From assembly GCF_003319115.1 (NCBI RefSeq), contig NZ_QOHF01000018.1, positions 42,410-106,409 on the forward strand: a DNA stretch of 64,000 nt, given 5' to 3'. A program made the translations under genes and the position numbers. The notes under the pieces were generated by a model. It was not told where the DNA came from, made no database searches, and saw only the letters and a list, made by a program, of their open reading frames with translations. This DNA is from Geodermatophilus sp. TF02-6. Lineage in GTDB: Bacteria > Actinomycetota > Actinomycetes > Mycobacteriales > Geodermatophilaceae. Below, in pieces: positions 35,350-43,801 of the stretch. The stretch's first letter is position 1; every line of letters begins with the position of its first letter.

Positions 35350-36455
35350 GCGCTCCCGTGACCAGTCGCACGCGAACCGCTGCGGAGGTCTCGGCGACGC
35401 CGACGCCTCCGCAGCCCGTTCTCCCCACGGCGGCCCTCGCACTCCTGATCGGAGTGCTCTGCGCACTGGCGGCCGCCCTCGCGCTGCGGTCGCTGCACTC
35501 GATGCTGGGGAACCCCCCGGCAGCGGTGGACGCGGGCCTCGTCGCCCTGGGCGCCGTCGCCCTGCTCCCGCTCGTCCCGGCCGGACGCGCCTTCGGTTCC
35601 GCCCGGAGCCGTTCGCGGCTGCTGGCCGAGGGCCGGCTCGCCGGCGCGCGCCACGAGGCGGCCAGCGGTCGGGAGCACGCGCACACCGCGATGGGGTACG
35701 CCCTGGCCGTCCTCCTCTGCGCGGCGCTCGTCTGGTTCGCCACGGCCAACGACGGCGCGATCTCGACGACGTTCCTGCGCTGGGAGTTCCTGCAGTCCAG
35801 CTTCGCCAACGTGCTGAAGGCGTTCTGGATCAACGTCGAGGTGGCCGTCGGCGCCCAGGTGCTGGTGCTCGTCGTCGGTCTGCTCGTCGCGGTGATGCGG
35901 CTGCTGCCCGGCCGCGCCGGGCGTCCGCTGCGCTGGCTGGCGATCGCCTACGTGGACACCTTCCGCGCCATCCCGAGCATCATCGTGCTCTACCTCGTCG
36001 GTTTCGGCCTGAAGCTGGCGCAGGTACCGCTGGTCAAGGACCTGTCGCCGGTCTGGCTGGCGATCATCGCGCTGACGCTGACCTACTCCAGCTACGTGGC
36101 CGAGGTCTACCGCGCCGGCATCGAGTCGATCCACCCCAGTCAGTGGGCGGCGTCGCGGTCCCTCGGGCTGTCCTACGGCATGACGCTGCGCACCGTGATC
36201 GTCCCCCAGGCGGTCCGGCGCATCGTCCCGCCGCTGCTCAACGACTTCATCGGGCTGCAGAAGGACACCGCACTGATCGGCGTCATGGGGGTGACCGACG
36301 CGTTCACGCAGGCCCGGCTCACCGCCTCCAACGTCTTCAACCTCACGCCGGTCATCGTGGTCGCCGTCCTGTTCGTGATCATCACGATCCCGCAGGCGCG
36401 CTACGTCGACCGGCTCCTCGGCAAGCAGCAGAGCCGGACCGGACGGACGACATGA
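35346..36455 (+). CDS. Amino-acid ABC transporter permease
   Basis: A 369-aa permease starting at a GTG that overlaps the binding-protein stop. The HisM-type core has FANVLKAFWINVEVAVGAQV, YVDTFRAIPSIIVLYLVGFG, and the EAA loop AASRSLGLSYGMTLRTVIVP. It is longer than usual (220-250 aa) because about 110 residues with two or three extra membrane segments precede the core. A single permease gene suggests a homodimeric channel. Confidence 0.88.
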   Translation: MSAPVTSRTRTAAEVSATPTPPQPVLPTAALALLIGVLCALAAALALRSLHSMLGNPPAAVDAGLVALGAVALLPLVPAGRAFGSARSRSRLLAEGRLAGARHEAASGREHAHTAMGYALAVLLCAALVWFATANDGAISTTFLRWEFLQSSFANVLKAFWINVEVAVGAQVLVLVVGLLVAVMRLLPGRAGRPLRWLAIAYVDTFRAIPSIIVLYLVGFGLKLAQVPLVKDLSPVWLAIIALTLTYSSYVAEVYRAGIESIHPSQWAASRSLGLSYGMTLRTVIVPQAVRRIVPPLLNDFIGLQKDTALIGVMGVTDAFTQARLTASNVFNLTPVIVVAVLFVIITIPQARYVDRLLGKQQSRTGRTT

Positions 36456-37195
36456 CATTTCTCCAGATCAACGACGTGCACAAGCGCTACGGCGAGCACG
36501 ACGTCCTGCGCGGCGTGAGCCTGGACGTGGCCAAGCACGAGGTGGTCTGCCTCATCGGCGCCTCGGGTTCGGGCAAGTCCACCCTGCTGCGCTGCATCAA
36601 CGCCCTCGAGCCGATCCAGCAGGGCGAGATCCGCGTCGACGGCGACGTCGTCAGCGGCCAGGGGGTGGACGTCAACCGGTTGCGCCGCAACGTGGGCATG
36701 GTGTTCCAGTCCTACAACCTGTTCCCGCACATGACCGTGCTCCGGAACGTCACCCTCGCCCCGGTCAAGATCGGGGGGAAGTCCACGGCGGCGGCCGAGG
36801 AGCAGGGGCTCGCCCTGCTGGACCGGGTCGGCATGAAGGACAAGGCGGGCGCCTACCCCGACGCCCTGTCCGGCGGCCAGCAACAGCGCGTCGCCATCGT
36901 CCGCGCTCTGGCCTCGAGCCCCCAGGTGCTGCTCCTCGACGAGATCACCGCCGCGCTGGACCCCGAGCTCGTGGGCGACGTCCTCGCGATCGTGCGCGAG
37001 CTGGCCCAGGACGGGCTGACGATGCTGCTCGCCACCCACGAGATGGGCTTCGCCCGGGAGGTCGCCTCGCAGGTGTGCTTCCTGCACCAGGGGCGGATCC
37101 TCGAGCGCGGCACCCCGGCGCAGATCTTCGAGGACCCGCAGGAGGACCGGACCCGCCAGTTCCTGAGCCGGGTCCTCGTCGCGGGGAGGTTGTGA
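36452..37195 (+). CDS. Amino-acid ABC transporter ATP-binding protein
   Basis: A 247-aa ATPase of the polar amino-acid importer class. Walker A is GASGSGKST, the signature is LSGGQQQR, and Walker B reads LLLDEITAALD (DEIT in place of the commoner DEPT, a variant seen in ectoine-type importers). ATGATG-type overlap with the permease stop indicates coupling. It completes a one-SBP, one-permease, one-ATPase uptake system. Confidence 0.93.
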   Translation: MTFLQINDVHKRYGEHDVLRGVSLDVAKHEVVCLIGASGSGKSTLLRCINALEPIQQGEIRVDGDVVSGQGVDVNRLRRNVGMVFQSYNLFPHMTVLRNVTLAPVKIGGKSTAAAEEQGLALLDRVGMKDKAGAYPDALSGGQQQRVAIVRALASSPQVLLLDEITAALDPELVGDVLAIVRELAQDGLTMLLATHEMGFAREVASQVCFLHQGRILERGTPAQIFEDPQEDRTRQFLSRVLVAGRL

Positions 37196-37196
37196 C

Positions 37197-38063
37197 GTGC
37201 CCGAGCAGCCAGCAGGGATCGCGCTGGTGCGGCGACCCACCGAGGACCTCGCCGACGGCATCGTCACGCACGTCGAGCGGGTGCCCGTGGACGTGGCGCT
37301 CGCCGCGGAGCAGCACGCCGGCTACCGCGCGGTGCTGGCCGCCGCCGGCTGGGAGGTCCGGGAGGTGGACCCGGCGCCCGGCTGCCCGGACGCTCCCTTC
37401 GTCGAGGACTCGGTCGTGGTGGTGGACGGGACGGCGGTGCTGACCCGCAGCGGCGCCCGGGCGCGCCGGGCGGAGCTGCCCGGCACCGAGAAGGCGGTGC
37501 GGGACCTCGGTCTCGAGGTCGTGCGCATCGACGGGGACGGCACGCTCGACGGCGGTGACGTCCTGCAGGTCGGTGCGACGGTGTACGTGGGCCGCGGCGG
37601 GCGCACCAACGCCGAGGGGATCCGGCAGCTGCGCGGGCACCTGGCCCCGCTCGGCCGCACGGTGGTCCCGGTCGGGCTCCGGGCGGTCCTGCACCTGAAG
37701 TCGGCCGTGACGGCGCTTCCCGACGGCACGTTCCTGGCGCTGCCGGAGCTGCTCGAACCGGGTTCCTTCCCGGTTGCCCGACCGGTTGTCGAGGAGCCGG
37801 GTTGCCACGTCGTCCCCCTGGGCGGGGACGAGGTGCTCATCAGCGCCTCGGCACCACGGACGGCGGACCGGCTGGCGGACCTGGGGTTCACGCCCCGGGT
37901 GGTCGACATCGGCGAGTTCGAGAAGCTCGAGGGCTGCGTCACCTGCCTCAGCGTTCTGGTCCGCCGCCCGGCGCCCGCTGCACAGGCCTTTCCCCGTCCC
38001 ACGCCGCCGGCGGCGGCGATCGACGCCCGCTCCGCACACCCGTCATCAGAGGAGACCCCGTGA
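37197..38063 (+). CDS. Dimethylargininase/amidinotransferase-family hydrolase
   Basis: A 288-aa DDAH-type guanidine-modifying enzyme. The family hydrolyses methylated arginines to citrulline and methylamines, or acts on related guanidines. Visible motifs: FVEDSVVVVDGTAVLTR, LDGGDVLQVGATVYVG, the catalytic His in VLHLKSAVTALPDGTF, and the C-terminal nucleophile region KLEGCVTCLSVLV. The GTG start at 37197 is one base past the ATPase stop region. A 40-residue Pro/Ala tail is unusual. Coupling to an amino-acid importer supports a role on imported arginine derivatives. Confidence 0.85.
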   Translation: MPEQPAGIALVRRPTEDLADGIVTHVERVPVDVALAAEQHAGYRAVLAAAGWEVREVDPAPGCPDAPFVEDSVVVVDGTAVLTRSGARARRAELPGTEKAVRDLGLEVVRIDGDGTLDGGDVLQVGATVYVGRGGRTNAEGIRQLRGHLAPLGRTVVPVGLRAVLHLKSAVTALPDGTFLALPELLEPGSFPVARPVVEEPGCHVVPLGGDEVLISASAPRTADRLADLGFTPRVVDIGEFEKLEGCVTCLSVLVRRPAPAAQAFPRPTPPAAAIDARSAHPSSEETP

Positions 38064-39238
38064 CCCGCGCCATCCGAGACGGCATCGAGCTCACCGAGGA
38101 GCAGCGCGAGTTCGTCGCGTTGGCCCGCGACTTCGCCGAGCGCGAGATCCGACCCCGGTCCCGTTCGGTCGACGAGGCCGACACCGAGTCGCCGCTGGAC
38201 CTGTGGGCGAAGGCCGCCCGGGTGGGCCTGAGCTCGTACATGCTCCCCGCGGAGTACGGCGGCGGCGGCGTGACGGACCTGGTCACGCAGTGCCTGGTGC
38301 AGGAGGAGCTCTGCTACGGCGACGTCGGCATCGGCAACTTCCTGACCTCCAGCGCGTTCTTCGCCGAGCCGGTGCTGGCCCTCGGCACGGAGGAGCAGAA
38401 GAAGCGCTGGATCGGCCCGCTCACCGGGGAGACCCCGCCGGTCACCGCCGTGGCGGTCACCGAGCCGGGTGTCGGCTCCGACTCGGCGAGCCTGCAGACC
38501 CGGGCGGTGCGCGACGGCGACCACTACCTCCTGACCGGCCAGAAGACCTGGATCTCCAACGCGCCGTACGCGCAGTGGATCGTGGTCTTCGCCACGGTCG
38601 ACCCCTCCCTGCGTTCCCGTGGCGTCACCGCCTTCCTGGTGGAGCGGGACATGCCGGGGGTCACGATCGGTGCGCCGATGAAGAAGCTCGGCCAGCGCGG
38701 GATCGTCAACGCCGAGGTGTTCCTCGAGGACGTCCGCGTGCCGGTGGACCACCGGCTCGGCGAGGAGGGGCAGGGCTTCTACGGCCTGATGCGCACGTTC
38801 GACGGCTCGCGGATCCTCATCGGCGCCGGCGCGACCGGCCTGTCGCGGGCCGCCCTGGACGCCACGGTGCGGTACGCGAGCGAGCGGACGCAGTTCGGCA
38901 AGCCGATCATCGAGCACCAGGCCGTCGCCTTCCGGCTCGCCGACATGGCCGCCCGCACCGACGTCTCCCACCTCGTCACGATGCGGGCCGCCCGCCTCTT
39001 CGACGCCGGGATCCCCTGCACCGCCGAGTCCGCGATCGCGAAGCTCACCGCGAGCGAGAACACCACCTGGGTCACCAACGCCGCGCTGCAGACCCACGGC
39101 GGCTGGGGGTACTCCCGCGAGTACTTCCCGGAGAAGTGGCTGCGCGACGCCAAGCTGGAGGAGCTCGAGGAGGGCACCTCCGACATCCAGCGGCTGATCA
39201 TCTCCCGCGCTCTGTTCGCGCGCCGAGCGGGCAGCTGA
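38060..39238 (+). CDS. Acyl-CoA dehydrogenase
   Basis: A 392-aa flavoprotein oxidising an acyl-CoA to the 2-enoyl-CoA. It contains VTEPGVGSDSASLQTRAVRD, the FAD/substrate region TGQKTWISNAPYAQWIVV, and the C-terminal ALQTHGGWGYSREYFPEKW with EEGTSDIQRLIISR, where the catalytic Glu of this family resides. GTG 38060 overlaps the DDAH stop (GTGA). Chain length cannot be read from the sequence; placement implies oxidation of a short acyl-CoA made by the next enzyme. Confidence 0.92.
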   Translation: MTRAIRDGIELTEEQREFVALARDFAEREIRPRSRSVDEADTESPLDLWAKAARVGLSSYMLPAEYGGGGVTDLVTQCLVQEELCYGDVGIGNFLTSSAFFAEPVLALGTEEQKKRWIGPLTGETPPVTAVAVTEPGVGSDSASLQTRAVRDGDHYLLTGQKTWISNAPYAQWIVVFATVDPSLRSRGVTAFLVERDMPGVTIGAPMKKLGQRGIVNAEVFLEDVRVPVDHRLGEEGQGFYGLMRTFDGSRILIGAGATGLSRAALDATVRYASERTQFGKPIIEHQAVAFRLADMAARTDVSHLVTMRAARLFDAGIPCTAESAIAKLTASENTTWVTNAALQTHGGWGYSREYFPEKWLRDAKLEELEEGTSDIQRLIISRALFARRAGS

Positions 39239-41334
39239 TGGGCGGCGACCTCGGCACGTTCTCCGACCCGCGGTCGGTGGCGATCGTCGGCGCCTCGGCC
39301 GACCCGGCCAAGTGGGGCTACTGGCTCGCCCGGGGAGCGCTGCGCGGCGCCCACCGGCGGTCGGTGCACCTGGTGAACGCCGGGTCCGCGGTGATCGACG
39401 GGGTGGCGTCCGTCCCGTCGCTGCGGGCCCTGCCCGAGCCGCCGGAGCTGGTCGTGCTCTGCGCCCCGGCCGCCACGGTCCCGGCCGTCGTCGACGAGGC
39501 GCTCGAGCTGGGGGCGAAGGGCTTCCTCGGGATCACCGCGGGCATCGACGCCGCCCACGACGACCCCGGGCTGGAGCGGCGGATGGCGGCCGAGATCCGG
39601 GCCGCGGGTGCCCGGATCGTCGGCCCCAACTGCCTGGGCATCTACGACGCCGCCTCCGAGCTCGAGCTCGCCTGGGGCAGTTTCCAGCCGGGGAGCCTCG
39701 CCGTCGTCTCCCAGTCCGGTCAGCTGGGGCTGGAGATGGCGGGACTCGCCGCGCACGCCGGGCTCGGCATCTCCCGGTTCGTGTCGATCGGCAACCAGGT
39801 CGACGTCACCGCGGTCGACGTCCTCGACGACCTGGTCGACTCCGAGGCGACGAAGGCGGTCGTGCTCTACCTGGAGGGCTTCGCCGACGGCCGGGCGCTG
39901 CTGGCCGCGCTGGCCCGCCTGCGGGACGCCGGGAAGCCGGTGGTGGTGCTCACCGTCGGGGCGAGCGAGGCGAGCCGGGTCGCCGCCCGGTCGCACACCG
40001 GGGCGCTCACCGCCGCCACCGACGTGGTCGCCGCCGCCTGCCGGGCGGTCGGCGCGGTGCTCGTCGACACGCCGGCCCAGGCCGTCGACCTGGCGCACCT
40101 GCTGCTCGGCAGCCCGCTCCCGGCCGGCCGCCGGATCGCCGTGGTGAGCGACAGCGGGGGACAGGGGGCGATCGCCGCCGACACGCTGGCGCGGGAGGGG
40201 CTGCGCGTGCCGCGGCTGGCCCCGCAGACCTCGGCGGGTCTGGCCGCGCTGCTGCCCGCTTCCGCCGGGGTCGCCAACCCCGTCGACCTCGCCGGCGCCG
40301 GCGAGCGGGACCTCGACACCTACGCCCGGGTGGTGGAGGCGCTGCTGCGCAGCGGGGACATCGACGCCGTCGTCCTGTCCGGCTACTTCGGCTGCTACGG
40401 CGACGACACCCCCGAGCTGGTGGAGCGGGAACTCGAGGTGGTCAAGACGCTGGCCGACGCCGTGCGCGTGCACGGCCGCCCGGTGGTGGTGCACTCGATG
40501 AGCTCCGACTCCGACGCCGTCCGGTCGATGCGCGCGCACGCCGTGCCGACGTTGCACACCGTCGACGCCGTCGCCCGCTCCCTCGCGCTCGCCGCCGACC
40601 TGGCCGAGCAGCCGGGCGGTCTGGTCCCCGAGGTGGCGCCCTCCTCGGCCGGGACCGGCGATCCGCTCCCGTACCTCGAGGGCCGGGCGCGGATCGCCGC
40701 TTCCGGCGTGCGCTATCCCGCCGCCGAGGCGGTGCACACCGCCGAGGACGTGCGCCGGGCGAGCGGCCGGCTCACCGCGCCGTACGTGCTCAAGGCCGGG
40801 TGGCTCGAGCACAAGACCGACGTCGGCGGGGTCGCGGTCGCGCTCGCCGACGCCGACGCCGCCGTCGCCGCCTTCCGCGGCATGCTCGCCCGGCTGGGCG
40901 AGGGCGCCTACGTCCTCGAGGAGATGGACGGCCGGCGCGACACCGTGGAGTTGATCGTCGGCGCCCACCGGGACCCGTCCTTCGGGCCGGTGGTCCTGGT
41001 CGGCATCGGCGGGGTGCAGGCCGAGGTGTACCGCGACGTCCGGATCGGCCTCGCCCCGGTCACCCAGGAGCAGGGCCGCCGGATGGTGGAGTCGCTGCGC
41101 GGCTACCCCGTGCTGACCGGCTGGCGGGGACGGCCCCCGGTCGACGTGGACGCGGCCGCCTCGGTCGTGGCCGCCGTCTCGCGGCTGCTCGCGGAGCAGC
41201 CCGACGTCGCCGAGTGCGAGATCAACCCGCTGCGGGTCGGCCCGGACGCGGCCGTCGCGGTCGACGCCCTGGTGGTCGCCGCTCCCGATGACGCACAGAT
41301 CCCCGCCCGCACGCGAACAGGAGCACAGCCGTGA
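39238..41334 (+). CDS. Acyl-CoA synthetase, ADP/NDP-forming (acetate-CoA ligase family)
   Basis: A 698-aa fused ACD-type enzyme: CoA-binding domain (RSVAIVGASADPAKWGYWL), succinyl-CoA-synthetase-like domains with GPNCLGIYD and SQSGQLGLEM, the phospho-His region AARSHTGALTAATDV, and a C-terminal ATP-grasp domain (YVLKAGWLEHKTDVGGVAVA, ECEINPLRVGPD). It activates a carboxylate to its CoA thioester at the cost of ATP to ADP. ATG 39238 shares a base with the dehydrogenase stop. The acid it activates is probably the product of the operon's aldehyde dehydrogenase. Confidence 0.88.
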   Translation: MGGDLGTFSDPRSVAIVGASADPAKWGYWLARGALRGAHRRSVHLVNAGSAVIDGVASVPSLRALPEPPELVVLCAPAATVPAVVDEALELGAKGFLGITAGIDAAHDDPGLERRMAAEIRAAGARIVGPNCLGIYDAASELELAWGSFQPGSLAVVSQSGQLGLEMAGLAAHAGLGISRFVSIGNQVDVTAVDVLDDLVDSEATKAVVLYLEGFADGRALLAALARLRDAGKPVVVLTVGASEASRVAARSHTGALTAATDVVAAACRAVGAVLVDTPAQAVDLAHLLLGSPLPAGRRIAVVSDSGGQGAIAADTLAREGLRVPRLAPQTSAGLAALLPASAGVANPVDLAGAGERDLDTYARVVEALLRSGDIDAVVLSGYFGCYGDDTPELVERELEVVKTLADAVRVHGRPVVVHSMSSDSDAVRSMRAHAVPTLHTVDAVARSLALAADLAEQPGGLVPEVAPSSAGTGDPLPYLEGRARIAASGVRYPAAEAVHTAEDVRRASGRLTAPYVLKAGWLEHKTDVGGVAVALADADAAVAAFRGMLARLGEGAYVLEEMDGRRDTVELIVGAHRDPSFGPVVLVGIGGVQAEVYRDVRIGLAPVTQEQGRRMVESLRGYPVLTGWRGRPPVDVDAAASVVAAVSRLLAEQPDVAECEINPLRVGPDAAVAVDALVVAAPDDAQIPARTRTGAQP

Positions 41335-42188
41335 TCGAACCGTCCCCGCTCGCCGAGTTCGCCGGGAGGGTGGCCCTGGTCACCGGAGGCGGCTCCGGCA
41401 TCGGTCGGGCGATCGCCCTCCGGTACGCCGCCGGCGGCGGCGACGTGGTGGTGCTCGGCCGCCGTCCCGAGCCGCTGGAGGAGACCGCGCACCTGGCGGA
41501 GGAGCTCGGCGCGCGGGCGGCCGTCGTGAGCTGCGACGTCCGGGACCCGGACGCCGTGACGGCCGCGGTGGACGGCGTGGTGGGGGAGCACGGCCGCATC
41601 GACGCCCTGGTCAACAACGCCGCGGGCAACTTCGTGTGCCCCGCCGAGGACCTGTCCCCGAACGGCTGGCGAGCCGTCCTCGACATCGTGCTCAACGGCA
41701 CCTTCTACTGCACCCGCGCCGCGGCCCGGCACATGCTGCCCGCCGGGCGGGGCGCCATCCTGAACGTCATCGCCAGCTATGCGTGGCACGGTCACCCCGG
41801 CACGGTGCACAGCGCCGCGGCCAAGGGCGGCATCCTCGCGATGACCCGCACGCTGGCCGCCGAGTGGGGCGGCCGCGGAGTGCGGGTGAACTGCATCTCC
41901 CCCGGACCGACCGAGACCGAGGGGGCCGGCGCGGCCCTGTGGCCGACCGACGCGGACCGGGCGCGGGTGCTCGGCAGCGTGCCGGCGGGCCGGTTCACCA
42001 CGCCCGAGGAGGTCGCCGAGAGCGCGGCGTTCCTGCTCGACGACGCCCGCGCCGGGTACGTCACCGGCGACGTCCTGTCCGTGGACGGCGGCCAGTGGCT
42101 CGGCAAGGCCGTCTACGCCGACTCCAGCAGGGCCGACTCCAGCAGGGCCGACTCCAGCAGGGCCGACTCCAGCCGGAGCCGGTCGTGA
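41331..42188 (+). CDS. SDR oxidoreductase, 2,4-dienoyl-CoA-reductase-like
   Basis: A 285-aa short-chain dehydrogenase. NAD(P) motif VALVTGGGSGIGRAIAL, then ALVNNAAGNFVCPAEDLS. At the normal YxxxK site it reads SAAAK (VHSAAAKGGILAMTRTLA), lacking the Tyr; dienoyl-CoA reductases show the same pattern, so it is more likely of that type than a 3-oxoacyl reductase. The C terminus carries a run of the pentapeptide ADSSR, encoded by a 15-bp tandem repeat, absent from normal family members. GTG 41331 overlaps the synthetase stop. Confidence 0.85.
   Translation: MIEPSPLAEFAGRVALVTGGGSGIGRAIALRYAAGGGDVVVLGRRPEPLEETAHLAEELGARAAVVSCDVRDPDAVTAAVDGVVGEHGRIDALVNNAAGNFVCPAEDLSPNGWRAVLDIVLNGTFYCTRAAARHMLPAGRGAILNVIASYAWHGHPGTVHSAAAKGGILAMTRTLAAEWGGRGVRVNCISPGPTETEGAGAALWPTDADRARVLGSVPAGRFTTPEEVAESAAFLLDDARAGYVTGDVLSVDGGQWLGKAVYADSSRADSSRADSSRADSSRSRS
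42117..42176 (+). repeat. 15-bp tandem repeat, four copies, coding
   Basis: Three identical units GCCGACTCCAGCAGG (42117-42131, 42132-42146, 42147-42161) and a fourth with one change (42162-42176). They encode ADSSR repeats at the end of the SDR protein, just before the overlapping start of the ThDP enzyme. Confidence 0.95.
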
Positions 42189-43801
42189 CCCCGATGACCG
42201 GCGGCCAGGCACTGGTCGCCGCGCTCGACGCCCACGGGGTCGACACGGTCTTCGGCATCCCCGGCACGCACAACCTGGAGATCTACCGGCACCTGGCCGA
42301 GCAGGGCATCCGGCACGTCAGCCCGCGCCACGAGCAGGGCGCCGGGTACGCGGCCGACGGGTACGCGCGCACCACCGGCCGGCCGGGCGTCGCCGTGGTG
42401 ACCAGCGGGCCGGCCCTGCTCAACACCGCGGCCGCCGTCGGCCAGGCGTGGTCGGACTCGGTGCCGGTGCTCGTCGTCTCGCCGGGGTTGCCGCTGCGCC
42501 ATCCGGGTCTGGGCAACGGTCTGCTGCACGAGTCCCGCGACCAGGGCGGCGCGCTGGCCGCGATCGCCGCGGCCAGCATCCGCGCGACGAGCGTCCCCGA
42601 GATCCCGGTCGCGGTCGCGCAGGCCTTCGCGATCATGACCGGTGGCCGCCCGCGGCCGGTGCACCTGGAGGTGCCGCTCGACGTCCTGGCCGAGACCGGC
42701 GACGTCGTGCTGTCCTCCCCGGTCGCCGCCGCGGCGCCGGTCGCCGCCCCGCTCGACGTCGCGGCCGCGGCGGCCCGCCTGACCGGGGCCTCCCGTCCGG
42801 TCCTGCTGGTCGGCGGCGGGGCTCGCGGCGCCGCGGAGGAGGTGCGCCGCGTCGCCGAACGGCTCGGCGCGCCGGTGGTCACCACCGCCAACGGCAAGGG
42901 CGTGCTCCCCGAGGACCACCCGCTGTCGCTCGGTGCGGGGGTGCACCTCCCCGCCGTCCGGGAGCTGGTGGACGACGCCGACGTCGTCCTCGCCGTCGGC
43001 ACGGAACTGGCCCCCTCCGACCTGTGGTACGGCCCCCTGCCGCTCGCCGACCGGCTGGTGCGGGTCGACGTCGACCCGGTCGGTGCCGTGACCAACGCGG
43101 TGCCCGGCATCGCGCTCGTGGGCGACGCGGCCCGTACCCTGCGGGCCCTGCTCGACCTGCTGCCCAGCACCGACGCGGGGGAGCCCGCGGCCCGGAGGGC
43201 CGAGTCGTGGCGGGACCGCAAGGCCAAGGACGCCGAGGCCGAGGGTGCGGAGTGGTTGGAGATCGTGGCGGCCCTCGCCGAGGCGCTGCCGCGCGATGCG
43301 GTCGTCGCCGGCGACAGCGCGATGGTCTGCTACTACGGCGCGATGACGAACCTGCCAGTCCACCGGCCCGGCGCGTTCCTCTACCCGACCGGGTTCGGCA
43401 CCCTCGGCTACGGGTTGCCCGCCGCGGTGGGCGCCAAGGTCGGCGATCCGGGGGCGCCGGTCCTCGCCCTGCTGGGCGACGGCGGGGTGATGTTCACGAT
43501 CGCCGAGCTGGCCACCGCCGCCGACCTCGGCCTGCCGCTGCCGATCGTGATCGTCGACAACTCCGGCTACGGCGAGATCCGCAACGAGATGCTCGACCGC
43601 GAGGACCCGGTGCACGCGGTGACGTTCGCCTCGCCCGACTTCGCCGCGCTCGGCCGGGCCATGGGTTGCTCCGGCGTGACCCTGCACGGGCCCGCCGGGC
43701 TCGCGGGCGCCGTCCGGGAGGCCCTCGCCGCCGACCGGGCGACCGTGATCCACCTCCGCCACTCCGACCCCGCCGCGCGCCTGCAAGGAGACGCCCGATG
43801 A
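42185..43801 (+). CDS. ThDP-dependent 2-oxoacid decarboxylase, AruI-like
   Basis: A 538-aa acetolactate-synthase-fold enzyme. It most resembles 5-guanidino-2-oxopentanoate decarboxylase: VDTVFGIPGTHNLEIYRHLA and IRHVSPRHEQGAGYAADGYA, with the catalytic Glu50. The ThDP motif is LLGDGGVMFTIAELATAADL with DNSGYGEIRNEM. It would decarboxylate a 2-oxo acid to an aldehyde. Neighbouring genes for an amino-acid dehydrogenase and an aldehyde dehydrogenase give the steps before and after. GTG 42185 overlaps the SDR stop; ATG 42194 is an alternative start. Confidence 0.82.
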   Translation: MTPMTGGQALVAALDAHGVDTVFGIPGTHNLEIYRHLAEQGIRHVSPRHEQGAGYAADGYARTTGRPGVAVVTSGPALLNTAAAVGQAWSDSVPVLVVSPGLPLRHPGLGNGLLHESRDQGGALAAIAAASIRATSVPEIPVAVAQAFAIMTGGRPRPVHLEVPLDVLAETGDVVLSSPVAAAAPVAAPLDVAAAAARLTGASRPVLLVGGGARGAAEEVRRVAERLGAPVVTTANGKGVLPEDHPLSLGAGVHLPAVRELVDDADVVLAVGTELAPSDLWYGPLPLADRLVRVDVDPVGAVTNAVPGIALVGDAARTLRALLDLLPSTDAGEPAARRAESWRDRKAKDAEAEGAEWLEIVAALAEALPRDAVVAGDSAMVCYYGAMTNLPVHRPGAFLYPTGFGTLGYGLPAAVGAKVGDPGAPVLALLGDGGVMFTIAELATAADLGLPLPIVIVDNSGYGEIRNEMLDREDPVHAVTFASPDFAALGRAMGCSGVTLHGPAGLAGAVREALAADRATVIHLRHSDPAARLQGDAR

